A stretch of DNA of 40,723 nt, taken from positions 1 through 40,723 of the forward strand of contig NZ_CALKTC010000060.1 of assembly GCF_937996225.1 (NCBI RefSeq). The letters are read 5' to 3'. Source of the DNA: an uncultured Campylobacter sp. GTDB taxonomy: Bacteria > Campylobacterota > Campylobacteria > Campylobacterales > Campylobacteraceae. Below, piece after piece: positions 32,738 through 40,723 of this stretch (position 1 is its first letter; each line of letters starts with the position of its first letter). The notes under the pieces were generated by a model. The model was not told where the DNA came from. It worked only from the letters and a program-made list of their open reading frames with translations, and made no database searches. Position numbers and translations under genes: made by a program.

Positions 32738-33919
32738 TCAGATTTTTTTCAGCTCAGCCGCGATTTTTAGGGCGACTTCGTCCTTCGGCGCGGTGTCGAT
32801 TACGACCTGATCGTTTTTCGTGATAAAGGTGACCTTAAGGACGTCGCCGCCGAGCTTGATGATGTCGTCCAGCACGTTTAGGCAGACGGCGTCGAGATGC
32901 TTTTCGTTTAGCATGCGTTTGGCCTCGCCGACGGCATTTTCGCGGTCGGTTTCGAGTTTAAAGCCCACTTTTTTGATATTTCCGCGCACGGAGCTTAAGA
33001 TATCCTCGTTTTCGCCCAGGCGTAAATTCCAAATTTCGCCGATCTCCGCTTTTTTTACCTTATCTTTATAGCGCACCTTCGGCGAGTAGTCGCTTACCGC
33101 GGCAGCCATTATCAAATACGCGCCGTCAGGGAATTTTGTGCTATCAAGCGCCGATTTTAGCCCGATAGTGCTTTCAAATTTAACTAGTTTGTACGGTAAA
33201 TTTTCATATTCGTTGCTAGAGATCAGCGTCACGTCCGCACCCAGATAAAACAGCGCGTCGGCAATCGCTTTAGAGGTTTTGCCGCTGGAAAAATTCGTAA
33301 TGCCGCGCACGCTATCGATCTTTTCGATCGTCGCACCTCCGGTGATGATGACGGTTTTATCCTCCCAAAATTTATCGTTATAAAGCGCGCGCTTTAGCGT
33401 CTGCATTATCGCCTCGGTGCTCGCTAATCCGCCTTTGCCGGTATCGCCGCAAGCTAGAGTTTTTTCTATCGGATCCACAAAATACGCATTGACGCTCGCT
33501 TTTAGCATATCGATGCAGTTTTTTGTGATGTTATTTTCAAGTAGTGCGGGGTTCGCAGCGGGCGCGATAACCACCTTGGCATGGGCAAAAGCCGCGTTTA
33601 GTACCTCTAAAAATACGTTGTCGCAGACGCCCCACGCGAGCTTGTTTATCGTATTTGCCGTTGCGGGCGCAATCAAAACTAAATCCACTTTGGAATAAGC
33701 GATGTGGTTGATGCCCGCCTGCCAGTTTTCGTTGGCTTTGCAAAGCACGGGGTGATCGCATAGCGCCTCGAACGCTTTGTAGCTGACGAACTCCTGCACG
33801 CCGTCGCTAAGCGCGACATAGACGTCGAAATTCGACTTTTTCAGAGCGGATAAAATTTCAAACGCTTTATAAAAACTGATACTCCCGCAAACCGCCAGTA
33901 AAACCTTTTTCTTACTCAT
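32738..33919 (-). CDS. coaBC: Coenzyme A biosynthesis bifunctional protein (CoaC/CoaB)
   Basis: A 393-residue fused phosphopantothenoylcysteine decarboxylase (CoaC, 1-190) and phosphopantothenate-cysteine ligase (CoaB, 190-393). ATG 33919 has AGGAGCGAAG before it and overlaps the glmU stop by 8 bases; a longer frame is unlikely. VLLAVCGSISFYKAFEIL (flavin binding), the decarboxylase His in GINHIAYS and the active Cys in LACGDTGKGGL are present, as is TIEKIDSVRGITNFSSGK of the ligase. The normally conserved PxMNxxMW stretch of CoaC reads PAANPALLE here, an unusual variation. Confidence 0.94.
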   Translation of the reverse strand: MSKKKVLLAVCGSISFYKAFEILSALKKSNFDVYVALSDGVQEFVSYKAFEALCDHPVLCKANENWQAGINHIAYSKVDLVLIAPATANTINKLAWGVCDNVFLEVLNAAFAHAKVVIAPAANPALLENNITKNCIDMLKASVNAYFVDPIEKTLACGDTGKGGLASTEAIMQTLKRALYNDKFWEDKTVIITGGATIEKIDSVRGITNFSSGKTSKAIADALFYLGADVTLISSNEYENLPYKLVKFESTIGLKSALDSTKFPDGAYLIMAAAVSDYSPKVRYKDKVKKAEIGEIWNLRLGENEDILSSVRGNIKKVGFKLETDRENAVGEAKRMLNEKHLDAVCLNVLDDIIKLGGDVLKVTFITKNDQVVIDTAPKDEVALKIAAELKKI

Positions 33920-35213
33920 CTTCGCTCCTAAAAAATTTATGGAAAAACCCATCTTTGTTGATTTGTTTGCTTCGGCTGATCGCCAGCGCGCCGCTCGGAA
34001 CGTCGCTCGTAACCGTCGTGCCCGCGGCGATTATGACGTCGTCGGCTATCCGCACGGGCGCTACAAGCTGCGTGTCCGAGCCGATAAAGACGTTTTTGCC
34101 GATTATTGTTTTGTATTTTTTCTTGCCGTCGTAGTTGCACGTAATCGTGCCGCAGCCGATATTGCTGCCCTCATCGATCTCGCAATCCCCAAGATAGCTT
34201 AAATGCCCCGCCTTGATCTTGTTTACTTTCGCGTTTTTAAGCTCGACGAAATTTCCGATATGGGTGCCTATAACTTCGCATTTTGGGCGCAGATGTGCCA
34301 TCGGACCGATGTCGGAGTTTTTTACGACGCTATCTTCGATGACGCAGCCGCTTTTAATGAGCGAGCTTTCGATCACGCAAGGACCGATGATGCTTACATT
34401 TTCTTGCAGCTCGCACTCGCCGATAAATTTCGCCCTGCTGTCAATGTAGATGCTTTGCGGTAGGCGCATTAAAACGCCTTGTTTCATCAAATTTTCTTTG
34501 ATCTCGTTTTGCATTAAATTTTCGGCGACGCTGAGGGCGAGCTTATCGTTTATGCCCATGAAGCTTTGCTCGTCCACCCACACGGCGGCGCATTTTAAGC
34601 CCATATCTTTGGCGATTTTGATCGCGTCTGTGAGGTAGTACTCTTTTTGCGCGTTATCGGGTTTGATCTGCGGCAGGATCTGTTTTAGCGCCTCGCTTTT
34701 GAAGCAGTAGCAGCCGGCGTTTGCGTCTTTTACCGCCTTTTCCTCTTCGTTTGCGTCCTTTTGCTCGACGATCTTTAAAATTTCGCCGCCGCGGGTGATT
34801 ACGCGGCCGTATCCGAAAGGATCGCGCGCGCTAAAAACGCTTAAATTTACTTCCGCGTTCCCCTCGCAGAGTTTGCGAAGCTCGGCGCTTTTGACCAAAG
34901 GCATATCGCCGCAGATTATGAGCGTTTTTTCCCCGCGGATTTCGACCTCTTTTAGTCCGCCCGCAGTGCCGGGGAAATGCTCGTGGTCTTGTTTGTAGAT
35001 TTTAGCGTTTGGGAAGTGCGCTAGAACCGCGCTTTTAACCTCGTCGAATTGGTAGTGTAAAATCACGCTCACGTCGTTTGAAATTTCGTAAGCTTTCTTT
35101 AGGATGTGGATTATCATCGGCTCGCCGCAAAGCTCGAAAAGAACCTTAGCTTTTTGCGACTTCATCCGAGTGCCAAGTCCTGCGGCAAGAACTATAACCG
35201 AAACGTCGTTCAT
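33912..35213 (-). CDS. glmU: Bifunctional N-acetylglucosamine-1-phosphate uridyltransferase/acetyltransferase
   Basis: A 433-residue enzyme that acetylates glucosamine-1-phosphate and adds UMP to give UDP-GlcNAc for murein and LPS. The pyrophosphorylase domain starts VIVLAAGLGTRMKSQKAKVL and has PGTAGGLKEVE, ICGDMPLV and GYGRVITRG. The C-terminal left-handed beta helix has hexapeptides (LGDCEIDEGSNIGCGTITCN, the acetyl-CoA-binding part; NVFIGSDTQLVAPVRIADDV). The ATG has no close strong site, but the frame start matches the family. It heads the minus-strand glmU-coaBC-uppS string and is divergent from the DMT exporter. Confidence 0.96.
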   Translation of the reverse strand: MNDVSVIVLAAGLGTRMKSQKAKVLFELCGEPMIIHILKKAYEISNDVSVILHYQFDEVKSAVLAHFPNAKIYKQDHEHFPGTAGGLKEVEIRGEKTLIICGDMPLVKSAELRKLCEGNAEVNLSVFSARDPFGYGRVITRGGEILKIVEQKDANEEEKAVKDANAGCYCFKSEALKQILPQIKPDNAQKEYYLTDAIKIAKDMGLKCAAVWVDEQSFMGINDKLALSVAENLMQNEIKENLMKQGVLMRLPQSIYIDSRAKFIGECELQENVSIIGPCVIESSLIKSGCVIEDSVVKNSDIGPMAHLRPKCEVIGTHIGNFVELKNAKVNKIKAGHLSYLGDCEIDEGSNIGCGTITCNYDGKKKYKTIIGKNVFIGSDTQLVAPVRIADDVIIAAGTTVTSDVPSGALAISRSKQINKDGFFHKFFRSEDE

Positions 35214-35363
35214 TTTTACCCTTAAATTTCAAAAATCGGATAATTTTAACACATTTAAAATAAATAAAAACCTAAATTTATGCCGCGCGGGCGAAATTTA
35301 AATCCCAAATTCAACTAAAATTTTATAAAATTCCGCCTAAATTTTAAAGCTTAGGTGGACATT

Positions 35364-36233
35364 TTGAAAAAACTGATTTTGGTTACTTGTATTTGGGCTT
35401 TTAGTTTCTCTTTGATAGGCGAGTTTTTGCGCGGCATAGACAGCGCGTATTTGGCGTTTTCGCGCGTATCGTTGGCGCTAATTTGTTTTTTGCCGTTTAT
35501 GAAATTTCGTGGCGTAAATCCAGCCCTGGCGCTTAAAATTTGCGCCGTGGGCGCCGTGCAGATCGGCGTGATGTATATCTTTTACTACCGCAGCTTTGCG
35601 TATTTGAAGGTCTATGAAGTGGCGCTTTTTACGATATTTACTCCGTTTTACGTGACGCTGCTTTACGACGCGCTTAAGCTTAGATTTCGCGCGCTATATC
35701 TTTTCAGCGTCGCTGTCGCGGTGCTGGGGGCTTTGGTGATTAAATTCGGTGCGATAAATTCCGAGTTTTTGACGGGCTTTTTGCTTGTTCAAGGCGCAAA
35801 TTTATGCTTTGGGCTCGGACAGAGCGCGTATAAATTTATGCTGGAGCGCCACGGCTTTAGCGAGCAGAAGGAGCTTTTCGGCTACTTTTTTGTGGGGGCT
35901 ACCGCGGTTACGGCGATTGCCGCGATCGTGCTCGGGGATTTTTCTAAATTTAATCCCAGCTTCTCGCAAGGCGCGGTGATCGTGTATTTAGGAACTGTCG
36001 CAAGCGCTCTGGGGTATTTTTTGTGGAACAAAGGCGCGTGCGAAGTCGATAGCGGCGTGCTTGCGATTATGAATAACGCGCTCATTCCCGCAGCGATCGT
36101 CGTAAATTTAGTGTTTTGGCAAAAAGACGCCGATCTGGCGCGCCTACTTGCGGGCTCGGCGCTGATTTATGTTTCGCTAATTTTGCATAAAAAGATTATG
36201 AAATTTTACGCCGTGCGCGAGCAAAGAATTTAG
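35364..36233 (+). CDS. EamA/DMT-family membrane transporter
   Basis: About 289 residues with ten membrane helices in two EamA repeats (first repeat to about residue 135, second from about 145). WAFSFSLIGEFLRGIDSAYLAF and FSRVSLALICFLPF belong to the first repeat, and LGTVASALGYFLWNKGACEV is typical of the second. The family exports metabolites such as amino acids or drugs; no substrate can be read. I prefer TTG at 35364, with AGGTGG five bases before it; GTG at 35355 would add three residues but would overlap that site. It is divergent from glmU across 150 bases. Confidence 0.85.
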   Translation: MKKLILVTCIWAFSFSLIGEFLRGIDSAYLAFSRVSLALICFLPFMKFRGVNPALALKICAVGAVQIGVMYIFYYRSFAYLKVYEVALFTIFTPFYVTLLYDALKLRFRALYLFSVAVAVLGALVIKFGAINSEFLTGFLLVQGANLCFGLGQSAYKFMLERHGFSEQKELFGYFFVGATAVTAIAAIVLGDFSKFNPSFSQGAVIVYLGTVASALGYFLWNKGACEVDSGVLAIMNNALIPAAIVVNLVFWQKDADLARLLAGSALIYVSLILHKKIMKFYAVREQRI

Positions 36234-36262
36234 TATTTAACTAAAATTTTATATTTTTACAT

Positions 36263-36268
36263 TAGAAT
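36263..36268 (+). promoter_or_regulatory. Candidate -10 box for macA-macB
   Basis: TAGAAT, 29 bases before the ATG at 36298, preceded by TTTTATATTTTTACAT, typical of Campylobacter sigma-70 promoters. Confidence 0.45.
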
Positions 36269-36297
36269 TACCCCTTATTTTATTTGAAGTTGGCAAA

Positions 36298-37482
36298 ATG
36301 AAAAAAATCTTGAAATTTATCGCCTTTACCCTGCTCATAGTCATTGCGATATATTTCTTATACGGCAAATTTTTTAAGCAAGAAGAGGCGCCGAAGGCCC
36401 TTACCACAAGGCTTGAGAAGGGCAGTATTAGAGGCACGGTGACGGCTGCAGGAGAGGTTTATGCCAGGGATTTGGTCGATGTGGGTGCGCAGGTAAGCGG
36501 TCAGATCAAAAAGCTCTACGTCAAAGTGGGCGATATCGTAAAAAAAGGCGATATGATCGCGCAGATCGATTCGGTCACTCAAGAAAACGAGATCGCGCAG
36601 CAAAAGGCGCAGCTTCTGATCCACGAAGCAAATTTAGCTTCGGCAAAGATCGCCGCGGTAAACGCCAAAACGCAGTATAACCGCGAGCTGCAGCTGTATA
36701 AAAGAAACGCTGCTTCCAAAGAGGCTGTGGAAAACGCTAAAAATAGCGCCGCTTTAAAAGAGGCCGAGCAGAAGCAGATCGAGGCGCAGATCGAGCAGAC
36801 CAAACTTCAGCTAAGCACGGCGGAGACGAATTTCGGCTATACCAAGATCACGGCTCCGATAAGCGGTACGATCGTTTCAATGCCGGTAGAGGAGGGCAAG
36901 ACGGTAAATTCTAACCAAACTACGCCTACGATCGTAAAGATCGCTGATCTGAGCAAGATGGAGATCAAGATGCAAATCGCAGAGGGCGATATATCTAAAG
37001 TAAAGGTTGGAATGGACGTAGAATACTCCATACTATCGGATCTGGATAATATCAAAAAGGCTAAAATTTACAAGATCGATCCGGGTCTTACCACGCTTAG
37101 CGACGGGACTTACGATAAAACCTCTAGCGGTTCGTCCTATTCTTCGAGCAGCAGCGACAGTGCGATCTATTTTTACGCAAAGATGCTCGTGGATAACGAA
37201 AATGATTTTTTAAAGATCGGAATGACGACCGAAAACAACATAATCGTAAGCGAAGCGAACAATACGAGCTACCTACCTACCTCGGTTATCAAGCGCGACG
37301 GGGGAGGCGATTACGTCACGGTGCTTAACGGCAAAGAGTCCGAGCAGCGATACGTAAAAACGTGCGTCAGCGACGATTTGAATACTGAAATTTTAAGCGG
37401 TTTGGATGAAAAAGATGAGGTGCTTATCGCCGACGGAAAAGCCGCGCCGTTAAATATGGACGGGCCTCCGATGGTATTTTAG
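36298..37482 (+). CDS. macA: MacA-like periplasmic adaptor protein
   Basis: A 394-residue membrane fusion protein with an N-terminal anchor (about 6-22) and the lipoyl/barrel domain DVGAQVSGQIKKLYVKVGDI. A long helical hairpin (about 105-175) follows, then NFGYTKITAPISGTIVSM, VEEGKTVNSNQTTPTIVKI and a C-terminal region with ITTENNI-like repeats. It links MacB to an outer-membrane TolC-type channel. A Ser-rich loop (TSSGSSYSSSSSDS, about residue 275-290) is unusual. It is followed after 15 bases by macB, then by the NodT/TolC-type lipoprotein, forming a full tripartite exporter for macrolides, peptides or similar substrates. Confidence 0.9.
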   Translation: MKKILKFIAFTLLIVIAIYFLYGKFFKQEEAPKALTTRLEKGSIRGTVTAAGEVYARDLVDVGAQVSGQIKKLYVKVGDIVKKGDMIAQIDSVTQENEIAQQKAQLLIHEANLASAKIAAVNAKTQYNRELQLYKRNAASKEAVENAKNSAALKEAEQKQIEAQIEQTKLQLSTAETNFGYTKITAPISGTIVSMPVEEGKTVNSNQTTPTIVKIADLSKMEIKMQIAEGDISKVKVGMDVEYSILSDLDNIKKAKIYKIDPGLTTLSDGTYDKTSSGSSYSSSSSDSAIYFYAKMLVDNENDFLKIGMTTENNIIVSEANNTSYLPTSVIKRDGGGDYVTVLNGKESEQRYVKTCVSDDLNTEILSGLDEKDEVLIADGKAAPLNMDGPPMVF

Positions 37483-37497
37483 TTAAAATTTTATGGT

Positions 37498-39432
37498 ATG
37501 AAGATGCTAGAGCTTAAAGATATAAACAAAAAATTCATTCTCGGCGATAACGAAATCCACGTCCTAAAGGACGTAAGCTTAAATATCGAAGCGGGCGAGT
37601 TTATATCGATAATCGGGCAATCCGGAAGTGGAAAATCGACGCTGATGAATATAATCGGCTGCATCGATACGCCAAGCAGCGGAAGCTACAAGATCGAAGG
37701 TCGCGAGACTGCGAATTTAAGCGGCGACGAGCTCGCGGCACTTAGAAGTAAAAAATTCGGCTTCGTCTTTCAAAAATACAATCTCATCGCTACGATGGAC
37801 GCGACCGCAAATGTCTCGCTGCCTGCGGTGTATGCGGGCGTAGGGGCGAGCGAACGGACGAAACGAGCAGTGGAGCTTTTGAATAAGCTGGAGCTTGGCG
37901 ATCGCATTAAAAATTTACCGAGCAAGCTTAGCGGCGGACAGCAGCAGCGCGTAAGTATCGCCCGCGCTCTGATAAACGGCGGCGAAGTGATTTTGGCCGA
38001 CGAGCCCACCGGCGCGCTTGATAGCAAAAGCGGCGAGACGGTGATGCAAATTTTAACGGCGCTGCACAAAGAGGGTCACACCATCATCATAGTTACGCAC
38101 GATGCGCATATCGCAGAATTTGCAGATCGTATCATCGAGATAAAAGACGGTAAAATTTTAAGCGATAAAAGAAAGGCGGAGCGGGTTTTTGAGCGCAAAA
38201 AAGAGGAGATTAAAACGAAAAATTCCTTTATATTGCGCAAAGATCAGCTCATCGAAAGCTTTAAAATGTCGATTAGCGCGATATTTTCGCATAAACTAAG
38301 ATCGATTTTGACGATGTTAGGTATCATCATCGGCATCGCCTCGGTTATCTGCGTAGTAGCTCTCGGTAAGGGTTCGGAGGAGAAAATTTTATCCGAGATC
38401 CGCAAAATTGGCACCAATACGATCGATATCTTTCCCGGTAAAAATTTCGGCGACGTGCGAGCGGGCTTTGTGAGCACCCTTACGATAAGCGATTCTAAAG
38501 TTTTGGCGCGCCAGCCCTACGTTGATTATGCCACACCAAATGCTTCTGCAAGCGGTACGGCAACATATGCGAATTTAAGCTCCAAGGCTCAACTGCGCGG
38601 TGGTGGCGTGAATTCTTTGGCGGTTAATGGCATAGATATAGAAGATGGTAGAAATTTTAGCGACGATGATATTAAAAATTCTGCCTCTGTCGCGATTATC
38701 GATCCAAACACTAAAAAAACATTTTTTAAAAATTCAGATCCGATCGGCAAGACGATTTTATTTTCGGGTAAGCCGCTTAAGATCATAGGGGTTTCGGGTA
38801 AGGATAAGAACGCCTTCGGAAGCAACGAAAATTTAAGAATTTACGCGCCGTACTCAACTGTGATGAATAAAATCACGGGCAATCGAAAAATCAGCTCTAT
38901 CACCATCAAAATAAAAGACGATGTCAATACTCAAGTGGCCGAAGAGAGCCTAACTCAGCTACTTATTCAAAGACACGGCTCGCGGGATTTTCATACGATG
39001 AACGCAGATACTATCAAACAAACAATACAAAGCACTACCGGCACGATGACGATTTTGATCTCATCGATTGCGGTTATCTCGCTCGTCGTCGGCGGCATCG
39101 GCGTGATGAATATCATGCTCGTAAGCGTCACCGAGCGCACGCGCGAGATCGGCATCAGGATGGCGATCGGCGCGAAGCAATCCAACATCTTGCAGCAATT
39201 TTTGATAGAGGCGATCTTGCTTTGCTCGCTAGGCGGAGCTTTGGGAATTTTAATCGCTTTGGCGCTTGGATTTGCATTTAATACCATAAGCCCAGATTTT
39301 GCGATGAAATTTACTACCGCGCCTTTCGTGATCGCCTTTGCGGCGTCGTCCGCGATCGGCATAGTTTTTGGCTATCTGCCGGCAAGAAACGCCAGCAGGT
39401 TAAATCCGATAGATGCTTTAGCACAAGAATAA
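37498..39432 (+). CDS. macB: MacB-like ABC transporter (ATPase fused to permease)
   Basis: A 644-residue protein. The N-terminal ATPase has Walker A GQSGSGKST (40-48), signature LSGGQQQR (about 143), Walker B ILADEPTGALD and HDAHIAEF. A permease with four helices (about 270, 520, 570, 610) and a large periplasmic domain (about 300-510) follows, with the FtsX-like GGIGVMNIMLVSVTERTREI signature. MacB is mechano-transmitting rather than a direct pore. The start is ATG 37498 with only a weak ribosome site, as a second gene after macA may be coupled. Confidence 0.93.
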   Translation: MKMLELKDINKKFILGDNEIHVLKDVSLNIEAGEFISIIGQSGSGKSTLMNIIGCIDTPSSGSYKIEGRETANLSGDELAALRSKKFGFVFQKYNLIATMDATANVSLPAVYAGVGASERTKRAVELLNKLELGDRIKNLPSKLSGGQQQRVSIARALINGGEVILADEPTGALDSKSGETVMQILTALHKEGHTIIIVTHDAHIAEFADRIIEIKDGKILSDKRKAERVFERKKEEIKTKNSFILRKDQLIESFKMSISAIFSHKLRSILTMLGIIIGIASVICVVALGKGSEEKILSEIRKIGTNTIDIFPGKNFGDVRAGFVSTLTISDSKVLARQPYVDYATPNASASGTATYANLSSKAQLRGGGVNSLAVNGIDIEDGRNFSDDDIKNSASVAIIDPNTKKTFFKNSDPIGKTILFSGKPLKIIGVSGKDKNAFGSNENLRIYAPYSTVMNKITGNRKISSITIKIKDDVNTQVAEESLTQLLIQRHGSRDFHTMNADTIKQTIQSTTGTMTILISSIAVISLVVGGIGVMNIMLVSVTERTREIGIRMAIGAKQSNILQQFLIEAILLCSLGGALGILIALALGFAFNTISPDFAMKFTTAPFVIAFAASSAIGIVFGYLPARNASRLNPIDALAQE

Positions 39433-39445
39433 ACAAGGAGAGAAA

Positions 39446-40723
39446 ATGATAAATTCCAAAGTAATTTTAAGCGGCGTTTTAGCTGTTTTTATCGGCGGTT
39501 GCGCCTCAAATCAAAGTGAGGTCGAATTTAAGCCTGTAGAGCATTTCAAGGACGAAAATGCAAGCTATGAAATAGATACGCTGTGGTATAAAAAATATGG
39601 CGAATCATACTTAAATAAGCTTGTAGATCAAGCCCTTGCGAATAACTACGATCTAAAAACAGCGGCTTTAAACGTTGAGAGTGCTTATGCAAATTTAGGG
39701 CTAAGTAGGGCTGATCTTTTTCCTACGCTAAGTAGCTCGTGGAGTGCGGGCGCTAATCGCGACATAAGCACCGGCTCGAACTGGAACAAAACCTATAGTT
39801 CGGGCTTTAACGTAAGCTATGAGCTTGATCTTTTCGGCAAGATCCGCTCGGCGGTAAATGCCGAGGGCTGGAACGCCAAAGCTAGCGAGTTTGATCTCGA
39901 AAATACCCGCCTGACTCTTATAAATTCTGTCGTAAGCGGCTACTTCGAGATGCTTTATCTAAACGATTCGCTAAAATGGACAAAACAGAATTTAAGCGAT
40001 TACCGAGAGATCGAAAAAATAATCAAGGCAAAATACGATTACGGCAAGTCCGAGCAGCTAGATTACAGGCAGATTCAAAATTCTATCCTAGGGCTTGAAA
40101 ACAAGGTCTTAAGCATTCAAAAAAATATCGAGGATAATCATAAATATATGAGAAATCTCATCTCCTCCAGCTTGCAATTTGATGATAACACCGATTCGAT
40201 AAATTCCATAGAATTCCAAGGCGTTGATCTAAATGTGCCTTACACGGCGCTTGCTAATCGCCCCGACATTAGAGCTGCGATCGCTAGGCTAAATTCCAGC
40301 TTTTACGACGAACAGACCGCTAAGTTAAATTTCTTTCCTAGCGTAAATTTAGGCGCAGGACTTACTAATGGGCAAGGCGTGAGCGCTAACGATAGTTTCA
40401 AGCTAAATTTTTTAAGTGGCAACGTAAGCATAAGTCTGCCGTTTTTGGATTATGCAAGGGTTGAAAACCGCCTTAAAATTTCGGAGATCGCTTTTCGCAA
40501 AAACGTCGTAAATTATGAACAGACGCTCTCTAACGCTACGAATGAGGTGCTAAATTTATATAGAATTTACCAGATCAATCTGGCTAGCCTTAAAAATTTA
40601 AGTGCCGCTTATGACGAAAAGGCGCGTATTGCCGATCTTTACGCCGCGAAATACGAAGCAGGTTCAAGCGAGCTAAAGGATATGCTAGAGGCCCGTACCG
40701 ACGCCGTAAACGCCAAGATAAAA
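39446..40723 (+). CDS. NodT/TolC-type outer-membrane efflux lipoprotein (3' truncated)
   Basis: The frame opens at ATG 39446 with AAGGAG before it and stays open to the end of the window (426 codons, no stop). The signal ends in VFIGGC with lipidated Cys19, so it is an outer-membrane lipoprotein. WYKKYGESYLNKLVDQALANNYDLKTA, SYELDLFGKIRSAVNA and ANRPDIRAAIARLNSSF are the motifs of NodT/CusC/OprM factors (two repeated alpha-hairpins on a beta barrel). It completes a MacA-MacB-outer-membrane channel exporter; 13 bases separate it from macB. The missing part is probably only the last 30-50 residues. Confidence 0.9.
   Translation, partial: MINSKVILSGVLAVFIGGCASNQSEVEFKPVEHFKDENASYEIDTLWYKKYGESYLNKLVDQALANNYDLKTAALNVESAYANLGLSRADLFPTLSSSWSAGANRDISTGSNWNKTYSSGFNVSYELDLFGKIRSAVNAEGWNAKASEFDLENTRLTLINSVVSGYFEMLYLNDSLKWTKQNLSDYREIEKIIKAKYDYGKSEQLDYRQIQNSILGLENKVLSIQKNIEDNHKYMRNLISSSLQFDDNTDSINSIEFQGVDLNVPYTALANRPDIRAAIARLNSSFYDEQTAKLNFFPSVNLGAGLTNGQGVSANDSFKLNFLSGNVSISLPFLDYARVENRLKISEIAFRKNVVNYEQTLSNATNEVLNLYRIYQINLASLKNLSAAYDEKARIADLYAAKYEAGSSELKDMLEARTDAVNAKIK

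Overview
The window looks like chromosomal DNA of a Campylobacter-type epsilonproteobacterium of moderate GC content. HobA, the short DnaX-partner subunit HolB, a roughly 380-residue FolP and two gene strings support this. As I recall C. jejuni gene order, hemW / rppH-lysC-hobA-holB-folP and glmU-coaBC-uppS-prepilin peptidase-lptF/G-truA are both conserved there. The base composition and the constant use of AAATTT and AAAATTTTA words fit a higher-GC oral species such as C. gracilis, but the species is inference. No tRNA, rRNA, CRISPR array or intact insertion sequence was seen.

Layout. (a) 1-2.6 kb: the end of an RNase R-like gene, holA, then rpsF-ssb-rpsR closed by a strong hairpin. (b) 2.6-4.6 kb: two small membrane proteins (one zinc-ribbon, one with a peptidoglycan-binding-like tail), a 600-base gap and a frameshifted gene. 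(c) 4.7-9.3 kb, minus strand: hemW, tatB, tatC, queA and a degenerate membrane-anchored sensor. (d) 9.4-13.4 kb, plus strand: rppH-lysC-hobA-holB-folP, tightly packed, often with overlapping start and stop codons. (e) 13.7-18.8 kb: an accessory stretch of unknowns. It holds a 253-residue protein, a 352-residue MGLF protein, a DUF2314-like/ankyrin protein, a decayed second copy of the MGLF start region, and a zinc-ribbon gene cut in two by one in-frame TAA. (f) 19-21.2 kb: lrgA-lrgB plus a cytidylate-kinase-like gene, and a small helical protein. (g) 21.4-24.5 kb: an iron-siderophore receptor and periplasmic esterase behind a candidate Fur site. (h) 25-28.1 kb: a TAXI-TRAP uptake system. (i) 28.3-35.2 kb, minus strand: glmU-coaBC-uppS, a small zinc-ribbon membrane protein, prepilin peptidase, LptF/G and truA. 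(j) 35.3 kb to the end: a DMT exporter, then macA-macB and a NodT/TolC-type outer-membrane lipoprotein that runs off the window.

How the parts work together. Regions a, c, d and i are housekeeping: replication (holA, holB, hobA, ssb), translation and tRNA modification (rpsF, rpsR, queA, truA), folded-protein export (tatBC), lysine/folate/CoA synthesis, and envelope building (glmU, uppS, lptF/G). Regions g, h and j handle substrate traffic across the envelope: siderophore-iron in, a small carboxylate-like solute in, macrolide-type substrates out.

The least explained material is in b, c and e: several broken or duplicated genes of unknown role, a kinase-receiver relic coupled to queA, and long disordered insertions in three unrelated proteins (TatB, TruA, the split zinc-ribbon protein). 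I did not find a gene set that I can defend as a complete new defence or toxin system. The 13.7-18.8 kb stretch is the best place to look.
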